Of a stretch of DNA of 54,367 bases, positions 11,306 to 20,917 are shown one piece after another. The position numbers were made by a program, and so were the translations under genes. The stretch is from Phycisphaerales bacterium. GTDB lineage: Bacteria; Planctomycetota; UBA1135; UBA2386. The stretch is taken from positions 1-54,367 of the forward strand of contig JADCJE010000142.1 of the NCBI GenBank assembly GCA_020247305.1. The letters are read 5' to 3'. Below the pieces are notes generated by a model. It did no database searches. It was not told where the DNA came from and saw nothing but the letters and a program-made list of their open reading frames with translations. Numbering within the stretch: position 1 is the stretch's first letter; every line of letters begins with the position of its first letter.

Positions 11306-13216
11306 ATGGTCCGGCACTCCCTAATTCGTGGTCTCGCGATCGGCCTCGGGCTCGCCCCGTTCGCCGCGGCGCAGGTCGTCGTCAACACCAACATCGCCAC
11401 GTCGACGACGTGGACGGCCAACAACGTCTACTCGCTGTCGGGCGACATCTACGTGCTGCCCGGCGCGACCCTGACGATCGAGGCCGGCACCGTCATCGCG
11501 AGCCTCAACGACAGCACGATCGCGGTCTGCCGCGGCGCGCAGATCATCGCCAACGGCACGCGCACGGCGCCGATCATCTTCACGTCGGACAACGACCGCG
11601 CCACGTGGACCGGCGGCAACCCGGCGACGGGCACGTTCCGCCAGAACGCGAACAACGAGTGGGGCAACCTCACGATCATGGGCGCGGGCTACATCTCGGA
11701 GAACCAGGTCGGCACCAACACGCCGGCGCCGAACGCCAGCAACTACGCCGACATGGAAGGCCTGAGCCCGGCGAACACGGCGCTCAACGACTACGGCGGC
11801 GGCAACGACAACGACGACAGCGGCAGCCTGAGCTACTGCTCGTTCCGCTACGGCGGCCGCACCAGCGCCCCGAACGTCGAGCTCAACGGCCTGTCGCTCG
11901 GCGGCGTCGGCCGCAACACCGAGATCAACTACCTCGAGATCCTCAACAACCTCGACGACGGCATCGAGATCTGGGGCGGCACGGTCAGCCTCAAGCACTT
12001 CAGCATCTGGAACATCGGCGACGACAGCCTCGACGTCGACCAGGGCTGGCGCGGCAAGGCGCAGTTCGGCCTGATCGTCCAGGGCTACAGCGGCGTCGGT
12101 GCGCAGGGTTCGGGCTTCGGTGACAACGCCCTCGAGTTGGACGGCGCCGAGCTGTGCAGCTACCAGCCGACGACCACCGTGTCGCTCTACAACCTGACGA
12201 TCATCGGCGCGCCGCACCCGACCAACGGCAGCACCGCCGGCGACCACCTGACGGCCTGGCGCGACAACGCCAACGTGCAGATCCGCAACTCGATCTTCAT
12301 GGATTCGGGCGACAACGTCGTCAACAACGACAACAGCGACTTCGAGAACGGCAACACCGGCTACGGCTGCAACAGCACGACGAGCTGGGCCAACCGGTGG
12401 CTGACGCCGTACACCACGACGTCGACGATCAACCCGTTCGCCAACCCGGCCGCGGCGTACACCGCCCAGGCCACCGGCAACCTGATCGACTTCCGGGACA
12501 ACGTCTTCTTCAACAACACCCGCACGAACGCCTACGTCGAGGCCAACGCCCGCGGCGTCTTCACGCCGCCGGTCGGCTCGGCGAACGCCAACAACGCGAT
12601 CGTCACCAGCTCGCCGATCACGCAGATCACCCGCGGCGCGGCGGTGCTGACCAACGGCACCAACACGACCTCGCCGGTGACCTTCCTCGACCCGACCCCG
12701 GCCAACGCCGCGCTGACCGCAGTCGAGTTCGCGCCGAACGACGGCTTCTTCACCTCGGCCAAGTACCGCGGCGCGTTCGCCCGTGGCAACAACTGGCTGA
12801 GCGGCTGGTCGGCGGTCGCCCGCTTCGGCCTGACGAGCAACAGCTCGGCCAACGTCGACCTCGGCAACGCGCGTCCTGGCCGCTTCGGCGTCCCGGTCCA
12901 CTTCACCACGGGAACCTGGGCGTCGGGCACGCCGGTCACGCTCGCGGTCGACAACATCGACCCGGCGCTGAACATCGGCATCAACGTGTTCGGCGCGCTG
13001 CCGTTCGGCCTGCCGATCTTCGGCGGCACGCTCGTCCCGACGCCGGACGTCGTCACGGTCGTCGTCGGCGCCGGCGGTTCGGCGCAGCTCGGACCGTTCA
13101 ACATCCCGCCGGGCCTCTCGGGCCAGGCCTTCTACACGCAGTGGGCGGCCTTCGATCTCGGCGTGCCGAGCAGCGAGTTCAGCTTCTCGAACGCGCAGCT
13201 GCACATCCTGCCCTGA
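11306..13216 (+). CDS. Secreted right-handed beta-helix-like protein
   Basis: 636 residues. Signal peptide 1-22 ends PFAAAQ. The body has many short parallel strands rich in Asn, Gly and Ile (GDIYVLPGATLTIEAGTVI, GAQIIANGT, NTEINYLEILNNLDDGIEI, SLKHFSIWNIGDDSLDV), the pattern of right-handed beta-helix surface proteins or lyases. I see no clear catalytic set. The last ~125 residues drop the helix pattern and form a beta module with FNIPPGLSGQAFYTQWAAF, the same type of tail as the proteins at 3810 and 47025. The start ATG is preceded by the purine stretch AAAGAGAA. Probably cell-surface or extracellular; a structural or carbohydrate-related role is a guess. Confidence 0.8.
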   Translation: MVRHSLIRGLAIGLGLAPFAAAQVVVNTNIATSTTWTANNVYSLSGDIYVLPGATLTIEAGTVIASLNDSTIAVCRGAQIIANGTRTAPIIFTSDNDRATWTGGNPATGTFRQNANNEWGNLTIMGAGYISENQVGTNTPAPNASNYADMEGLSPANTALNDYGGGNDNDDSGSLSYCSFRYGGRTSAPNVELNGLSLGGVGRNTEINYLEILNNLDDGIEIWGGTVSLKHFSIWNIGDDSLDVDQGWRGKAQFGLIVQGYSGVGAQGSGFGDNALELDGAELCSYQPTTTVSLYNLTIIGAPHPTNGSTAGDHLTAWRDNANVQIRNSIFMDSGDNVVNNDNSDFENGNTGYGCNSTTSWANRWLTPYTTTSTINPFANPAAAYTAQATGNLIDFRDNVFFNNTRTNAYVEANARGVFTPPVGSANANNAIVTSSPITQITRGAAVLTNGTNTTSPVTFLDPTPANAALTAVEFAPNDGFFTSAKYRGAFARGNNWLSGWSAVARFGLTSNSSANVDLGNARPGRFGVPVHFTTGTWASGTPVTLAVDNIDPALNIGINVFGALPFGLPIFGGTLVPTPDVVTVVVGAGGSAQLGPFNIPPGLSGQAFYTQWAAFDLGVPSSEFSFSNAQLHILP

Positions 13217-13246
13217 TCGACGGACCTCGGTCCTGACGGTTCCCGC

Positions 13247-13276
13247 GGCAGGCGGTGGCTTCGGCCGCCGCCTGCC
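13247..13276 (+). terminator. Strong UUCG-loop hairpin
   Basis: A 13-bp stem (13247-13259 with 13264-13276, one G-U pair) closed by a TTCG tetraloop, 30 bp after the stop of the beta-helix gene and 36 bp before the next start. It separates that gene from the TonB operon. The following bases are not T-rich. Confidence 0.6.
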
Positions 13277-13311
13277 TCGGGTCGTTACGGAGGCCAGATT
13301 CGCCAGCAACG

Positions 13312-14601
13312 ATGAAGACGTACCTGCAGCTGTCTTGGATCGCCCTTGTCGGGTCCTTCTCCATCGCTTGTTCCCGCGATGGCGGAAAGCCGGCTGCGCC
13401 GGTCGCCGCCGCGGATGCCGCAGCGCCCGCCGCAGCCGGAGCGCCGGCCGGTTCCGGCCTCACGCCGAGCCAGCGCGACCTGCTGCAACTCGCGTTCGAT
13501 GCGGCGTCGAAGTTCCCGCCGGCACAGCACCGCAAGAACCGCTCGCGCGCGCAGGAAGTCGCGGTGGTCGCGGCCTTCGAGCTCGGCGCGCCGGAGTTCG
13601 CCGTGGCGTTGGGCGCCAAGATCGCCGACTGGCGCCGGGGCTGCGCCTACGCCGACTTCGCGTGGGCGATGGCCCGCCGTGGCGAGACGGCGCGCGCCCG
13701 CGAGTACGTGGCGCTTGCCGAAGGCGTCGTGCGCGACGAGCGCGACGACCCGAACGCGCAGGAATGGCGCGGCGACCTGATCCAACTGAAGGTCGCGCGC
13801 GCGCTGTCCGCCCTCGGCGATGTCGACGCCGCGGCCAAGGCTTCTGGGGCGATCGACCAGTCGTCGACGCACGCCGTCGACGCCGCCTGGAACGCCACCG
13901 CCGCCGAACGCGTCGCGACCATGACCGCCGAACGTGCGCCGGCCGAGTTCGCGGCGCTCGACCAGGGCTTCGCCACGATGTCCCTCGGCCAGCAAGCGGC
14001 CACGATGACGCTGGTCGCGCGCATGCACGACAAGTTCTTCGCCGACGCCGGCCTGCGCGCCGCGTGCGAACAGCGCGTCGCGGTCACCTGGGACAGGACC
14101 ATGCCGGCGCTGCGCCTCGACGCCCTGGCGGCGATGGTTCGCACCTGCCACGGCAAGGCCGACGCCGGCCGCGCCGCCGAACTGCTGGCGACGATGCGCG
14201 GGCTCGTCGAGGGCCACCGCTGGCGTTCCGAGGACCGCATGCCGCAGGTGGCGCGGCTGATCGAGCTCGCCAGCCTCCTCGGCCAGGCCGATCGGGCGCG
14301 GGCGGACGCCGAAGCGGCGCTGAAGGCCTACCAGGACGAGCGCGACGGCATTGTCGACATCTACCGCGCCGAGACGCTGCGTCCGCTCGCGCTGGCTTGG
14401 ATCCGGCTCGGCGACCGCGAGCGTGGCGAGGACCTGTTTGCGCTCGCCGTCGAGGAAGGAATGGAGAACCCAAACTCGCGGCCGCGCTGCGACGACCTCG
14501 TCGACGCCTGCGTCGACCTCGCGCGAGCGGGCGTGGATCCCTCCCCGAAGACCTGGGCGCGCCTGCGCGAGATCCAGAAGGGCCTGGGCGAACCGTGGTG
14601 A
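13312..14601 (+). CDS. Lipoprotein with helical (TPR-like) repeats, first gene of the TonB operon
   Basis: 429 residues from MKTYLQLSW. A longer frame from 13255 adds non-signal residues. The lipoprotein signal ends with the Cys at residue 20 (GSFSIAC), then SRDGGK. The mature protein is almost entirely alpha-helical. Paired Ala/Leu/Arg-rich helices such as FAWAMARRGETARAREYVALAEG and AWIRLGDRERGEDLFALAVEEG look like TPR units. Its TGA overlaps the GTG start of the TonB-dependent receptor by four bases (GTGA), so the two are translationally coupled. A role as a partner or assembly lipoprotein for the receptor follows from position only. Confidence 0.8.
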   Translation: MKTYLQLSWIALVGSFSIACSRDGGKPAAPVAAADAAAPAAAGAPAGSGLTPSQRDLLQLAFDAASKFPPAQHRKNRSRAQEVAVVAAFELGAPEFAVALGAKIADWRRGCAYADFAWAMARRGETARAREYVALAEGVVRDERDDPNAQEWRGDLIQLKVARALSALGDVDAAAKASGAIDQSSTHAVDAAWNATAAERVATMTAERAPAEFAALDQGFATMSLGQQAATMTLVARMHDKFFADAGLRAACEQRVAVTWDRTMPALRLDALAAMVRTCHGKADAGRAAELLATMRGLVEGHRWRSEDRMPQVARLIELASLLGQADRARADAEAALKAYQDERDGIVDIYRAETLRPLALAWIRLGDRERGEDLFALAVEEGMENPNSRPRCDDLVDACVDLARAGVDPSPKTWARLREIQKGLGEPW

Positions 14602-17528
14602 ATCGCAACCAAATCCTCGCTTTCGCCGTCGCGATGGCCGCCGTCGGCGCCCTGCGCGCCCAACAGGCCGGCTCGCTCCGCGGCAGCGTCTACGACAAGG
14701 ACTTCGACGCCCCGCTCGCCGGCGCGACCGTGCAGATCGTCGAGAACGGCCTCAAGGCCGAGACCAACGACCAGGGCGCGTTCGTGTTCCAGCAGCTGCC
14801 ACCTGGCCGCTACACGGTGTTGGCCAGCAAGGACGGCTACGTGCGCGCGGTGCGCAGCGAAGTGCAGGTGCAGCCCGGCCAGCTGACCGAGTTGCGCTTC
14901 GACCTCGCCGGCGACTACACCGACCTGGAGGAGTTCGTCGTCAAGGACAACCTCCAGCTCGACACCGGCAATGAAGCGGCCCTGCTCGACCTGCGGTTGG
15001 AGAGCCCGGCCCTGGTCGACTCGATCAGCGCCGACCTCATGAGCAAGGCCGGCGCCGGCGACGCCGCCGGCGCGCTGCGCCTCGTCTCGGGCGCGTCGAC
15101 CGCCAACGGCAAGTCCGCCGTCATCCGCGGCCTGCCGGACCGCTACGTCAGTTCGCAACTCAACGGCGTGTTGCTGCCGAGCGCGGACGAGGACAAGCGC
15201 GCCGTCGAGCTCGACCAGTTCCCGTCCGACGTCATCTCCAGCGTGCAGGTCAGCAAGACCTTCACGCCCGACCAGCTCGGCAACGCCTCGGGCGGCGCCG
15301 TCAACGTCGTGCTCAAGGGCGTTCCCGACGAGCCGTTCTTCGTCAAGTACAAGGCCGGCACGTCGTACAACTCGCAGTTCACCGGCCGCAGCGACTTCCT
15401 GTCGTACCGCGACGGCGGCGTGCATGCGTTCGGCAAGAGCGGCCGCGAGCGCAGCGTTCAGCCGCTCGGTGGCAACTGGGACGGCGCGGTCGGCGCGACC
15501 ACCACCGAGGCGCCGCGCGACTACAAGGGCGCACTGTCCGTCGGCGGCGGCTACGACATCGGCGGCGGTTGGCGCGCCGGCGGCTTCGCCAACTTCAACT
15601 ACGAGCGCGACAGCTTCTACGTCGGCGACGCGCGCGACGACTCGCTGTGGGCGCTCAGCGCCGGCGATCCGCTGTCGCCGCAGTTCAACCAGGGCACGCC
15701 CGGCTCCGGCGAGTTCTACACGCAGTTGCTCGACATCGAGCAGAGCCGCATGTCGGCGTCATGGGGCGGGCTCGCCACCGCAGGCATCGCCAACGACGAC
15801 CACGCCGTCAACTTCGTCTATCTGCGCACGCAGACGGCTGAGGACACCGTGACGCGCGCCGAGGACACTCGCGGCAAGGAGTTCTACTTCCCCGGCCACG
15901 ACCCGAACGTGCCGGGCTCGCCGGGCTTCAACCAGCCGCTCGCCGCGCCGTACCTCCGCTTGCAGACGCTCGCCTACGTGGAGCGCAAGACCGAGACGCA
16001 GCAGCTCAACGGCCGCCACCGCCTCGACCTCGACGGCTTCGGCGGCGTGCGCAAGGCCGAGATCGACTGGGCGGTGTCGCGCAGCGAAGCGCTGCGCGAC
16101 GAGCCCGACCGCCGCCAGTTCGCGACGGCGTGGAACCCCAACGGCGTCTACCTGCAGTACAAGCCGGCGGCGCAGTTCACGCTCGGCAACCTGCAGCGCA
16201 TCTACAAGAAGATCGTCGAGAACAGCGAAGAAGAAGCCCTCGCCGTGAAGCTGCCGTTCGACGTCGGCGGCGACAAGAAGGGCTACTTCAAGCTCGGCGG
16301 CTTCCGCGACCGCGTCACGCGGAGTTACGACCAGGAGACCTTCAGCAACTTCAACGACCCGAACTTCTTCCAGCCCGGCCAGTGGGACGAGCTCGACTGG
16401 ACGGCCTTCTGGGAGTTCCAGGACCACGCCATCACCGCCAGCGAGATCGACGTCGACTACGACGGCCGGCAGTCGATCACCGCGGCCTACGGCATGGTCG
16501 AGTTCCCGCTCGCGGACTGGGCCAAGTTCGTCGGCGGCGCACGCGTCGAGTCGACGGACATCCGCATCGTCAACACGCCCGAGTCGCAGGCGCTGTGGGT
16601 GCCGCCCGGCCAGTTCGGCGTCGCGACGCTGCTGCCCGGCGACGGCGACGTCGACTTCAGCCAGCAGGACACGCTGCCGTCGGCGAGCCTCGTGTTCGAC
16701 CCGCTGCCGGGCGTCACGATCCGCACCGCCTACAACCAGACGGTCGCGCGGCAGACGTTCAAGGAGCTGACGCCGATCTTCCAGCAGGAGTTCCTCGGCG
16801 GCCCGGTGTTCGTCGGCGATCCGAGCCTGCAGATGAGCGATGTCGAGAACTACGACTTGCGCGTCGACTGGGCGCCGGAGGAGGGCACGCTGCTGTCGAC
16901 GTCGTGGTTCCGCAAGGACATCACCCGCCCGATCGAGTACGTCGAGAAGCTTGCGCAGTACAACTTCACCACGGCCGTCAACTACCCGAGCGGCGAGCTG
17001 GAGGGCCTCGAGGTCGAGGCGCGCCAGCAACTCGGCCCGCTGTGGAAGCCGCTCGAAGGGCTGGGCGTCGGCGCCAACGCCACGTGGATCGACGCGTTCG
17101 TGCGCCGTCCCGAGTCGGAACTCGACGAGTTCGAGGCACTGCAGGGCTTCCGTCCGAGCGGCACGCGCGACATGAGCAACGCGCCTGAGTTCCTCTACAA
17201 CGCGTTCGTCACCTGGGACGTCGACGTCACCAAGACGAGCTTCGGCTTCTTCTACACGGTCACCGGCGACTCGCTTGTGCAGGGGCCCGGCCCGAGCAAC
17301 TCGTACTTCGTTCCCGCCACCTACGAGACCCGTTACGAGCAGGCGAACCTCACTGTGACCCAGGCGCTCGGCAAGCACGTCCGCCTGACGCTCGCCGGCC
17401 GCAACCTCACCAACGCGCTCCGCCGCGAGGTGTACCGCTCCGAGTACCTCGAGGACGACGTGACGCGCCGTTCCTTCACCGAGGGCGTCGAGTGGGCCCT
17501 CTCGATCGGCGGCGAGATCCGCTTCTAG
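14598..17528 (+). CDS. TonB-dependent outer-membrane receptor with carboxypeptidase-like regulatory domain
   Basis: 976 residues starting at GTG 14598; the neighbouring GTG at 14595 is the alternative. Signal peptide 1-21. Residues 24-105 are a carboxypeptidase-regulatory-like beta-sandwich (SLRGSVYDKDFDAPLAGATV, DQGAFVFQQLPPGRYTV). The plug domain follows (AVIRGLPDRYVSSQLNGVLL, LGNASGGAVNVVLKG), then a 22-strand-type barrel ending in the terminal aromatic GGEIRF. It imports a substrate across the outer membrane using energy passed by TonB. The ligand is unknown. The genes that follow encode the complete energising complex, so this is probably its dedicated receptor. Confidence 0.93.
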   Translation: MNRNQILAFAVAMAAVGALRAQQAGSLRGSVYDKDFDAPLAGATVQIVENGLKAETNDQGAFVFQQLPPGRYTVLASKDGYVRAVRSEVQVQPGQLTELRFDLAGDYTDLEEFVVKDNLQLDTGNEAALLDLRLESPALVDSISADLMSKAGAGDAAGALRLVSGASTANGKSAVIRGLPDRYVSSQLNGVLLPSADEDKRAVELDQFPSDVISSVQVSKTFTPDQLGNASGGAVNVVLKGVPDEPFFVKYKAGTSYNSQFTGRSDFLSYRDGGVHAFGKSGRERSVQPLGGNWDGAVGATTTEAPRDYKGALSVGGGYDIGGGWRAGGFANFNYERDSFYVGDARDDSLWALSAGDPLSPQFNQGTPGSGEFYTQLLDIEQSRMSASWGGLATAGIANDDHAVNFVYLRTQTAEDTVTRAEDTRGKEFYFPGHDPNVPGSPGFNQPLAAPYLRLQTLAYVERKTETQQLNGRHRLDLDGFGGVRKAEIDWAVSRSEALRDEPDRRQFATAWNPNGVYLQYKPAAQFTLGNLQRIYKKIVENSEEEALAVKLPFDVGGDKKGYFKLGGFRDRVTRSYDQETFSNFNDPNFFQPGQWDELDWTAFWEFQDHAITASEIDVDYDGRQSITAAYGMVEFPLADWAKFVGGARVESTDIRIVNTPESQALWVPPGQFGVATLLPGDGDVDFSQQDTLPSASLVFDPLPGVTIRTAYNQTVARQTFKELTPIFQQEFLGGPVFVGDPSLQMSDVENYDLRVDWAPEEGTLLSTSWFRKDITRPIEYVEKLAQYNFTTAVNYPSGELEGLEVEARQQLGPLWKPLEGLGVGANATWIDAFVRRPESELDEFEALQGFRPSGTRDMSNAPEFLYNAFVTWDVDVTKTSFGFFYTVTGDSLVQGPGPSNSYFVPATYETRYEQANLTVTQALGKHVRLTLAGRNLTNALRREVYRSEYLEDDVTRRSFTEGVEWALSIGGEIRF

Positions 17529-17559
17529 ACCGCATCCAACGCAAAGCATCCACCCTCCG

Positions 17560-18342
17560 ATGAACCTCACGACGATTGCCCGTTCCCAGGCGCGCGCAGC
17601 GCTGCTCGCGCTCGCCGCCGCGCCGCTCGCGGCGCAAGGCTTGGCCCAGGACCCCGTCGCGGCGACCCGCACGACGCTGGAGCAGTGGGTCGCAACCCGC
17701 GCAACCATCTCCAAGGAGACGCGCGACTGGGCGCTCGCCAAGGAGTCGCTGCAGGCGCGCATGGACGTCGTCCGCCGCGAGACCGAGGCGCTGAAGAAGC
17801 GCATCGGCGACGCGGAGTCGGGGCTCGCCGATGCCGAGAAGAAGCGGTTGGAGCTCCAGGCCGACAACGACCGACAGAAGGCGACTTCGGCGGCGCTGGA
17901 GCAGCGCATCGCCGCGTACGAACAGCGGTTGATCGGTCTGCTGCCCAGGCTTCCGGACACCCTGCGCGAGAAGGTCAAGCCGCTGACCCAGCGCATCCCG
18001 ACCGGCGAAGCTCCGGCGACGTCGTCGCTCGGCGACCGCTACGCCACGGTCATCGGCGTGCTCAACGAGATCCACAAGTGGAACCGCGAGGTCACCGTGA
18101 CCAGCGAGGTCCGCGACGTCGGTGGCGGCACGAGCGTCGAGGTCGCCGTGCTGTACGCCGGCCTCGGTCAGGCGTGGTACGCCGGCGGCAACGGCAAGGT
18201 CGCGGGTGTCGGCGTCGCCGGCCCGTCGAAGTGGGAGTGGCGGCCGGCCAACGAGCTGTCGCCGGCCATCAGCAAGCTCATCGCCGTGTTCAAGAACGAG
18301 CAGCCGGCGACGTTCGTCCAACTGCCCATCACCGTCCAGTGA
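17560..18342 (+). CDS. DUF3450 family periplasmic coiled-coil protein
   Basis: 260 residues. An N-terminal signal peptide runs to about residue 29 (LAAQGLAQ). A long coiled coil spans about 30-125, with heptad-rich segments such as ETEALKKRIGDAESGLADAEKKR. The globular C-terminal half contains YATVIGVLNEIHKWNREVTV and AVLYAGLGQAWYA. This matches DUF3450, a family known to be encoded directly upstream of TtpC/ExbB-type genes in TonB2 systems of marine bacteria. It lies 31 bp after the receptor and 8 bp before the TtpC-like gene. Thought to bridge components of the energising complex; its exact role is not established. Confidence 0.85.
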   Translation: MNLTTIARSQARAALLALAAAPLAAQGLAQDPVAATRTTLEQWVATRATISKETRDWALAKESLQARMDVVRRETEALKKRIGDAESGLADAEKKRLELQADNDRQKATSAALEQRIAAYEQRLIGLLPRLPDTLREKVKPLTQRIPTGEAPATSSLGDRYATVIGVLNEIHKWNREVTVTSEVRDVGGGTSVEVAVLYAGLGQAWYAGGNGKVAGVGVAGPSKWEWRPANELSPAISKLIAVFKNEQPATFVQLPITVQ

Positions 18343-18350
18343 GGCGCGCC

Positions 18351-19808
18351 ATGATCCGCATCGCATCCGCCGTGCTCGTCCTCGCCGCCTGCGCGGCCGC
18401 CCAGCAACCCCAGACGCCGCCGCCGGCGGCCGCGCCCGCCGTTCAGGGTGGCGACAAGGCCCAGGGTGGCGACAAGGCCACGTTCGAGCAGGTCGCCGCG
18501 TCGACGCGCAAGCAGCTCGAGGAGAGCGTCGCTGAACTGGCGAAGCTGCGCGACGGCGTCACCGCCGAGAAGATCCCGCTGGCGCAGGAGCTGCGCAAGC
18601 TGGAGGACGGCCTGCTGGCCGTGCGCGGCGACCTCGCCAAGGCGACGCGTGCGCTCGACGGCCGCGCGCTCGACCTCAGCAACCTCAAGGGCGAGATCGA
18701 CAAGCGTCGCGACCAGGTCAACTACCTGTCCAACCTGCTCGCCGACCACGGCCGCAACTTCGAGTCGCGCCTGCACATCGCCGAGTTGCAGCGCTACGAC
18801 GCGCCGCTCGACGCGGTCAAGCTCGCCCGCGAGAACACCAAGCTGACCGAGGCCGAGCTGTTCGCCGCCGAGATGGCGGTCGTCGACGCGTCGTTCGACC
18901 GCGTCGCCGATGCGCTCGGCGGCAGCCGCTTCGAGGGCAAGGCCGTCGATCCCACCGGCACGGTCAGCGACGGCACGTTCGTCGTCGTCGGCCCGGCGGC
19001 GTTGTTCCGCTCGAAGGACGGTTTGCAGGTCGGCACCGCCGAGCAGCGGCTCGGCTCGCTGGAGCCGACGGTCGTCCCGTTCACCGGCCTGGAGGACCGC
19101 GCGGCCGCGGCGCAGTTCCTGCTCGGCTCGGGCGGCGCCTTCCCGATGGACCCGACGCTCGGCAACGCGCACAAGATCGCGGCGATCGAGGAGACGTGGG
19201 TGCAGCACGTGCTGAAGGGCGGCCCGGTCATGTGGCCGATCTTCGCGCTCGCCGGCGCGGCCTTGCTCGTCGTGCTGCTGAAGTGGCTGTCGATGGCGTT
19301 CATCCGCCGGCCGTCGCGCAAGCTGGTCGCCAACCTGCTGGAGGCCGTCAAGGGCGGCAACCGGGCCGACGCGATCGAGGAGGCGGGCACGATCGGCGGG
19401 CCGGCCGGAGCGATGCTGCAGGCCGGCGCCGAGCACCTCGGTGAGCCGCGCGAGCTCGTCGAGGAGGTCATGTTCGAGAAGATGCTGTCGACCAAGCTGC
19501 GCCTGAACGGTTGGCTGCCGTTCGTCGCCATCTGCGCGACGTCGGCGCCGCTGCTCGGTCTGCTCGGTACGGTCACCGGCATCATGAACACGTTCTCGCT
19601 GATGACCGTGTTCGGCACCGGCGATCCGAAGACCCTCTCCAGCGGCATCTCCGAGGCGCTGATCACGACCGAGTACGGCCTGATCGTCGCCATCCCCTCA
19701 CTGCTGCTGCACGCCTTCCTGTCGCGCCGCGCCCGCCGCGTGCTCGACGAAATGGAGCAGGCGGCGATCGCGTTCCTCAACCAGTTGCGCAAGAGCGAGG
19801 CCGTCTGA
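18351..19808 (+). CDS. TtpC-like MotA/TolQ/ExbB proton-channel protein with periplasmic extension
   Basis: 485 residues, about twice the size of a plain ExbB. Signal-like segment 1-17. Coiled coil about 40-150 (LAKLRDGVTAEKIPLAQELRKLEDG), then a periplasmic region to about 285. Three membrane segments lie near 294-315, 388-415 and 443-458, the last two forming the ExbB signature TSAPLLGLLGTVTGIMNTF. This architecture is that of Vibrio TtpC, a partner of the TonB2 system. It should form part of a proton-driven motor with the ExbB and ExbD that follow. The next gene starts one base after its stop. Confidence 0.88.
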   Translation: MIRIASAVLVLAACAAAQQPQTPPPAAAPAVQGGDKAQGGDKATFEQVAASTRKQLEESVAELAKLRDGVTAEKIPLAQELRKLEDGLLAVRGDLAKATRALDGRALDLSNLKGEIDKRRDQVNYLSNLLADHGRNFESRLHIAELQRYDAPLDAVKLARENTKLTEAELFAAEMAVVDASFDRVADALGGSRFEGKAVDPTGTVSDGTFVVVGPAALFRSKDGLQVGTAEQRLGSLEPTVVPFTGLEDRAAAAQFLLGSGGAFPMDPTLGNAHKIAAIEETWVQHVLKGGPVMWPIFALAGAALLVVLLKWLSMAFIRRPSRKLVANLLEAVKGGNRADAIEEAGTIGGPAGAMLQAGAEHLGEPRELVEEVMFEKMLSTKLRLNGWLPFVAICATSAPLLGLLGTVTGIMNTFSLMTVFGTGDPKTLSSGISEALITTEYGLIVAIPSLLLHAFLSRRARRVLDEMEQAAIAFLNQLRKSEAV

Positions 19809-19809
19809 C

Positions 19810-20478
19810 ATGCTGTCGAGCGCGCAGGCGTCCGCGAGCGCTTCCGACGGCCTCGATCTCACCGTCGGCGGCCTGTTCGCCGCCGCGTGGGAGACGTGGG
19901 TGGCCGGCGGCTGGGCGATGATCCCGATCTTCGTCACCGCCGCGGTCATGTTCGGGGTCGGCGCGAGCGTCTGGCTGCGCTTGGTCGCCAAGGGCTTCGG
20001 CGCGGTCCCGGAGAAGGTCTGGCGGCTCTGGATCGCGCACCCGAACCACCGGGAAGGCCGCATCGGCGAACTGCTCGACGAGACCGCGGACGCGCCGTCG
20101 ACCGAGGCCTCGGTGGCAGTGTTCGCCGGCGTGCGCAAGGCCGAGTTGGCACCGTTCGCGCGCGACCTCAAGGTGATGAAGGTCTGCGTCGCGGTAGGAC
20201 CGCTGCTCGGCCTGCTCGGTACGGTCACCGGCATGCTCGCGACCTTCGATGCGTTGGCGACCGGCTCCGGCGGCGACCAGACGATGGCCGCCATCGCCAA
20301 GGGCATCTCGGAGGCGCTGATCACCACCGAGACCGGCCTCGTCGTCGCGCTCCCCGGGATGTTCTTCCACTACCAGCTCTCGAGGAAGCGCGACCGCTAC
20401 GAGGCGTTCCTCGCCCACCTCGAGACCGTCTGCACCCAGCACATCTACCGCCGCCTGCGCGAAGGCGCGGCGGCCTGA
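19810..20478 (+). CDS. exbB: MotA/TolQ/ExbB proton-channel family protein (second ExbB)
   Basis: 222 residues. The first membrane segment is about 35-55 (AMIPIFVTAAVMFGVGASV). The conserved pair about 120-145 and 170-190 includes VAVGPLLGLLGTVTGMLATF and ISEALITTETGLVVALPGM. These are the hallmarks of ExbB/TolQ, the pentameric stator that with ExbD converts proton flow into motion of TonB. It lacks the long periplasmic extension of the gene before it. The start is one base after the upstream stop; the ExbD gene follows after 18 bp. Confidence 0.92.
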   Translation: MLSSAQASASASDGLDLTVGGLFAAAWETWVAGGWAMIPIFVTAAVMFGVGASVWLRLVAKGFGAVPEKVWRLWIAHPNHREGRIGELLDETADAPSTEASVAVFAGVRKAELAPFARDLKVMKVCVAVGPLLGLLGTVTGMLATFDALATGSGGDQTMAAIAKGISEALITTETGLVVALPGMFFHYQLSRKRDRYEAFLAHLETVCTQHIYRRLREGAAA

Positions 20479-20496
20479 CCCGCACACCGCACGACC

Positions 20497-20913
20497 ATGG
20501 GCCGATTCCGCGACAGTTCCTCCGACGACGGCGCCGACACCGGCATCGACATGTCGGCGATGATCGACTGCGTCTTCATCCTCCTGATCTTCTTCATCGT
20601 CACCACGACGTTCGTCGAGGAGACCGGCATCGAGGTCGACAAGCCGCAGGCGGCGTCGTCGGTCCGGCTGGAGAAGACGAGCATCCTGATCGCGCTGACG
20701 GCGAACGGCGCCGTCGTGTACGGCGGCCGCGAGATCGGCATGAGCGGCGTGCAGCCGCTGGTGCGCCGCATGCTGCAGAAGGAGGACGTCCCCGTCATCG
20801 TGCAGGCCGACGCGGCGGCTCCCGCCGGCCTGCTGGTCCGCGTCATCGACGAGGCGAAGCTCGCCGGCGCGCAGAAGGTCAGCGTGGCGACGAGCCGCGC
20901 GGCGCGAGGCTGA
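20497..20913 (+). CDS. exbD: ExbD/TolR family biopolymer transporter
   Basis: 138 residues, the usual size. A short cytoplasmic N-terminus is followed by one membrane helix, [18 protein letters not shown], carrying the conserved proton-relay aspartate at residue 24. The periplasmic domain contains [25 protein letters not shown] and [24 protein letters not shown], the ExbD/TolR fold. It is the proton-carrying subunit of the inner-membrane motor that energises TonB. It sits between the second ExbB and TonB in the order expected for such clusters. Confidence 0.93.
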   Translation: MGRFRDSSSDDGADTGIDMSAMIDCVFILLIFFIVTTTFVEETGIEVDKPQAASSVRLEKTSILIALTANGAVVYGGREIGMSGVQPLVRRMLQKEDVPVIVQADAAAPAGLLVRVIDEAKLAGAQKVSVATSRAARG

Positions 20914-20917
20914 CCGG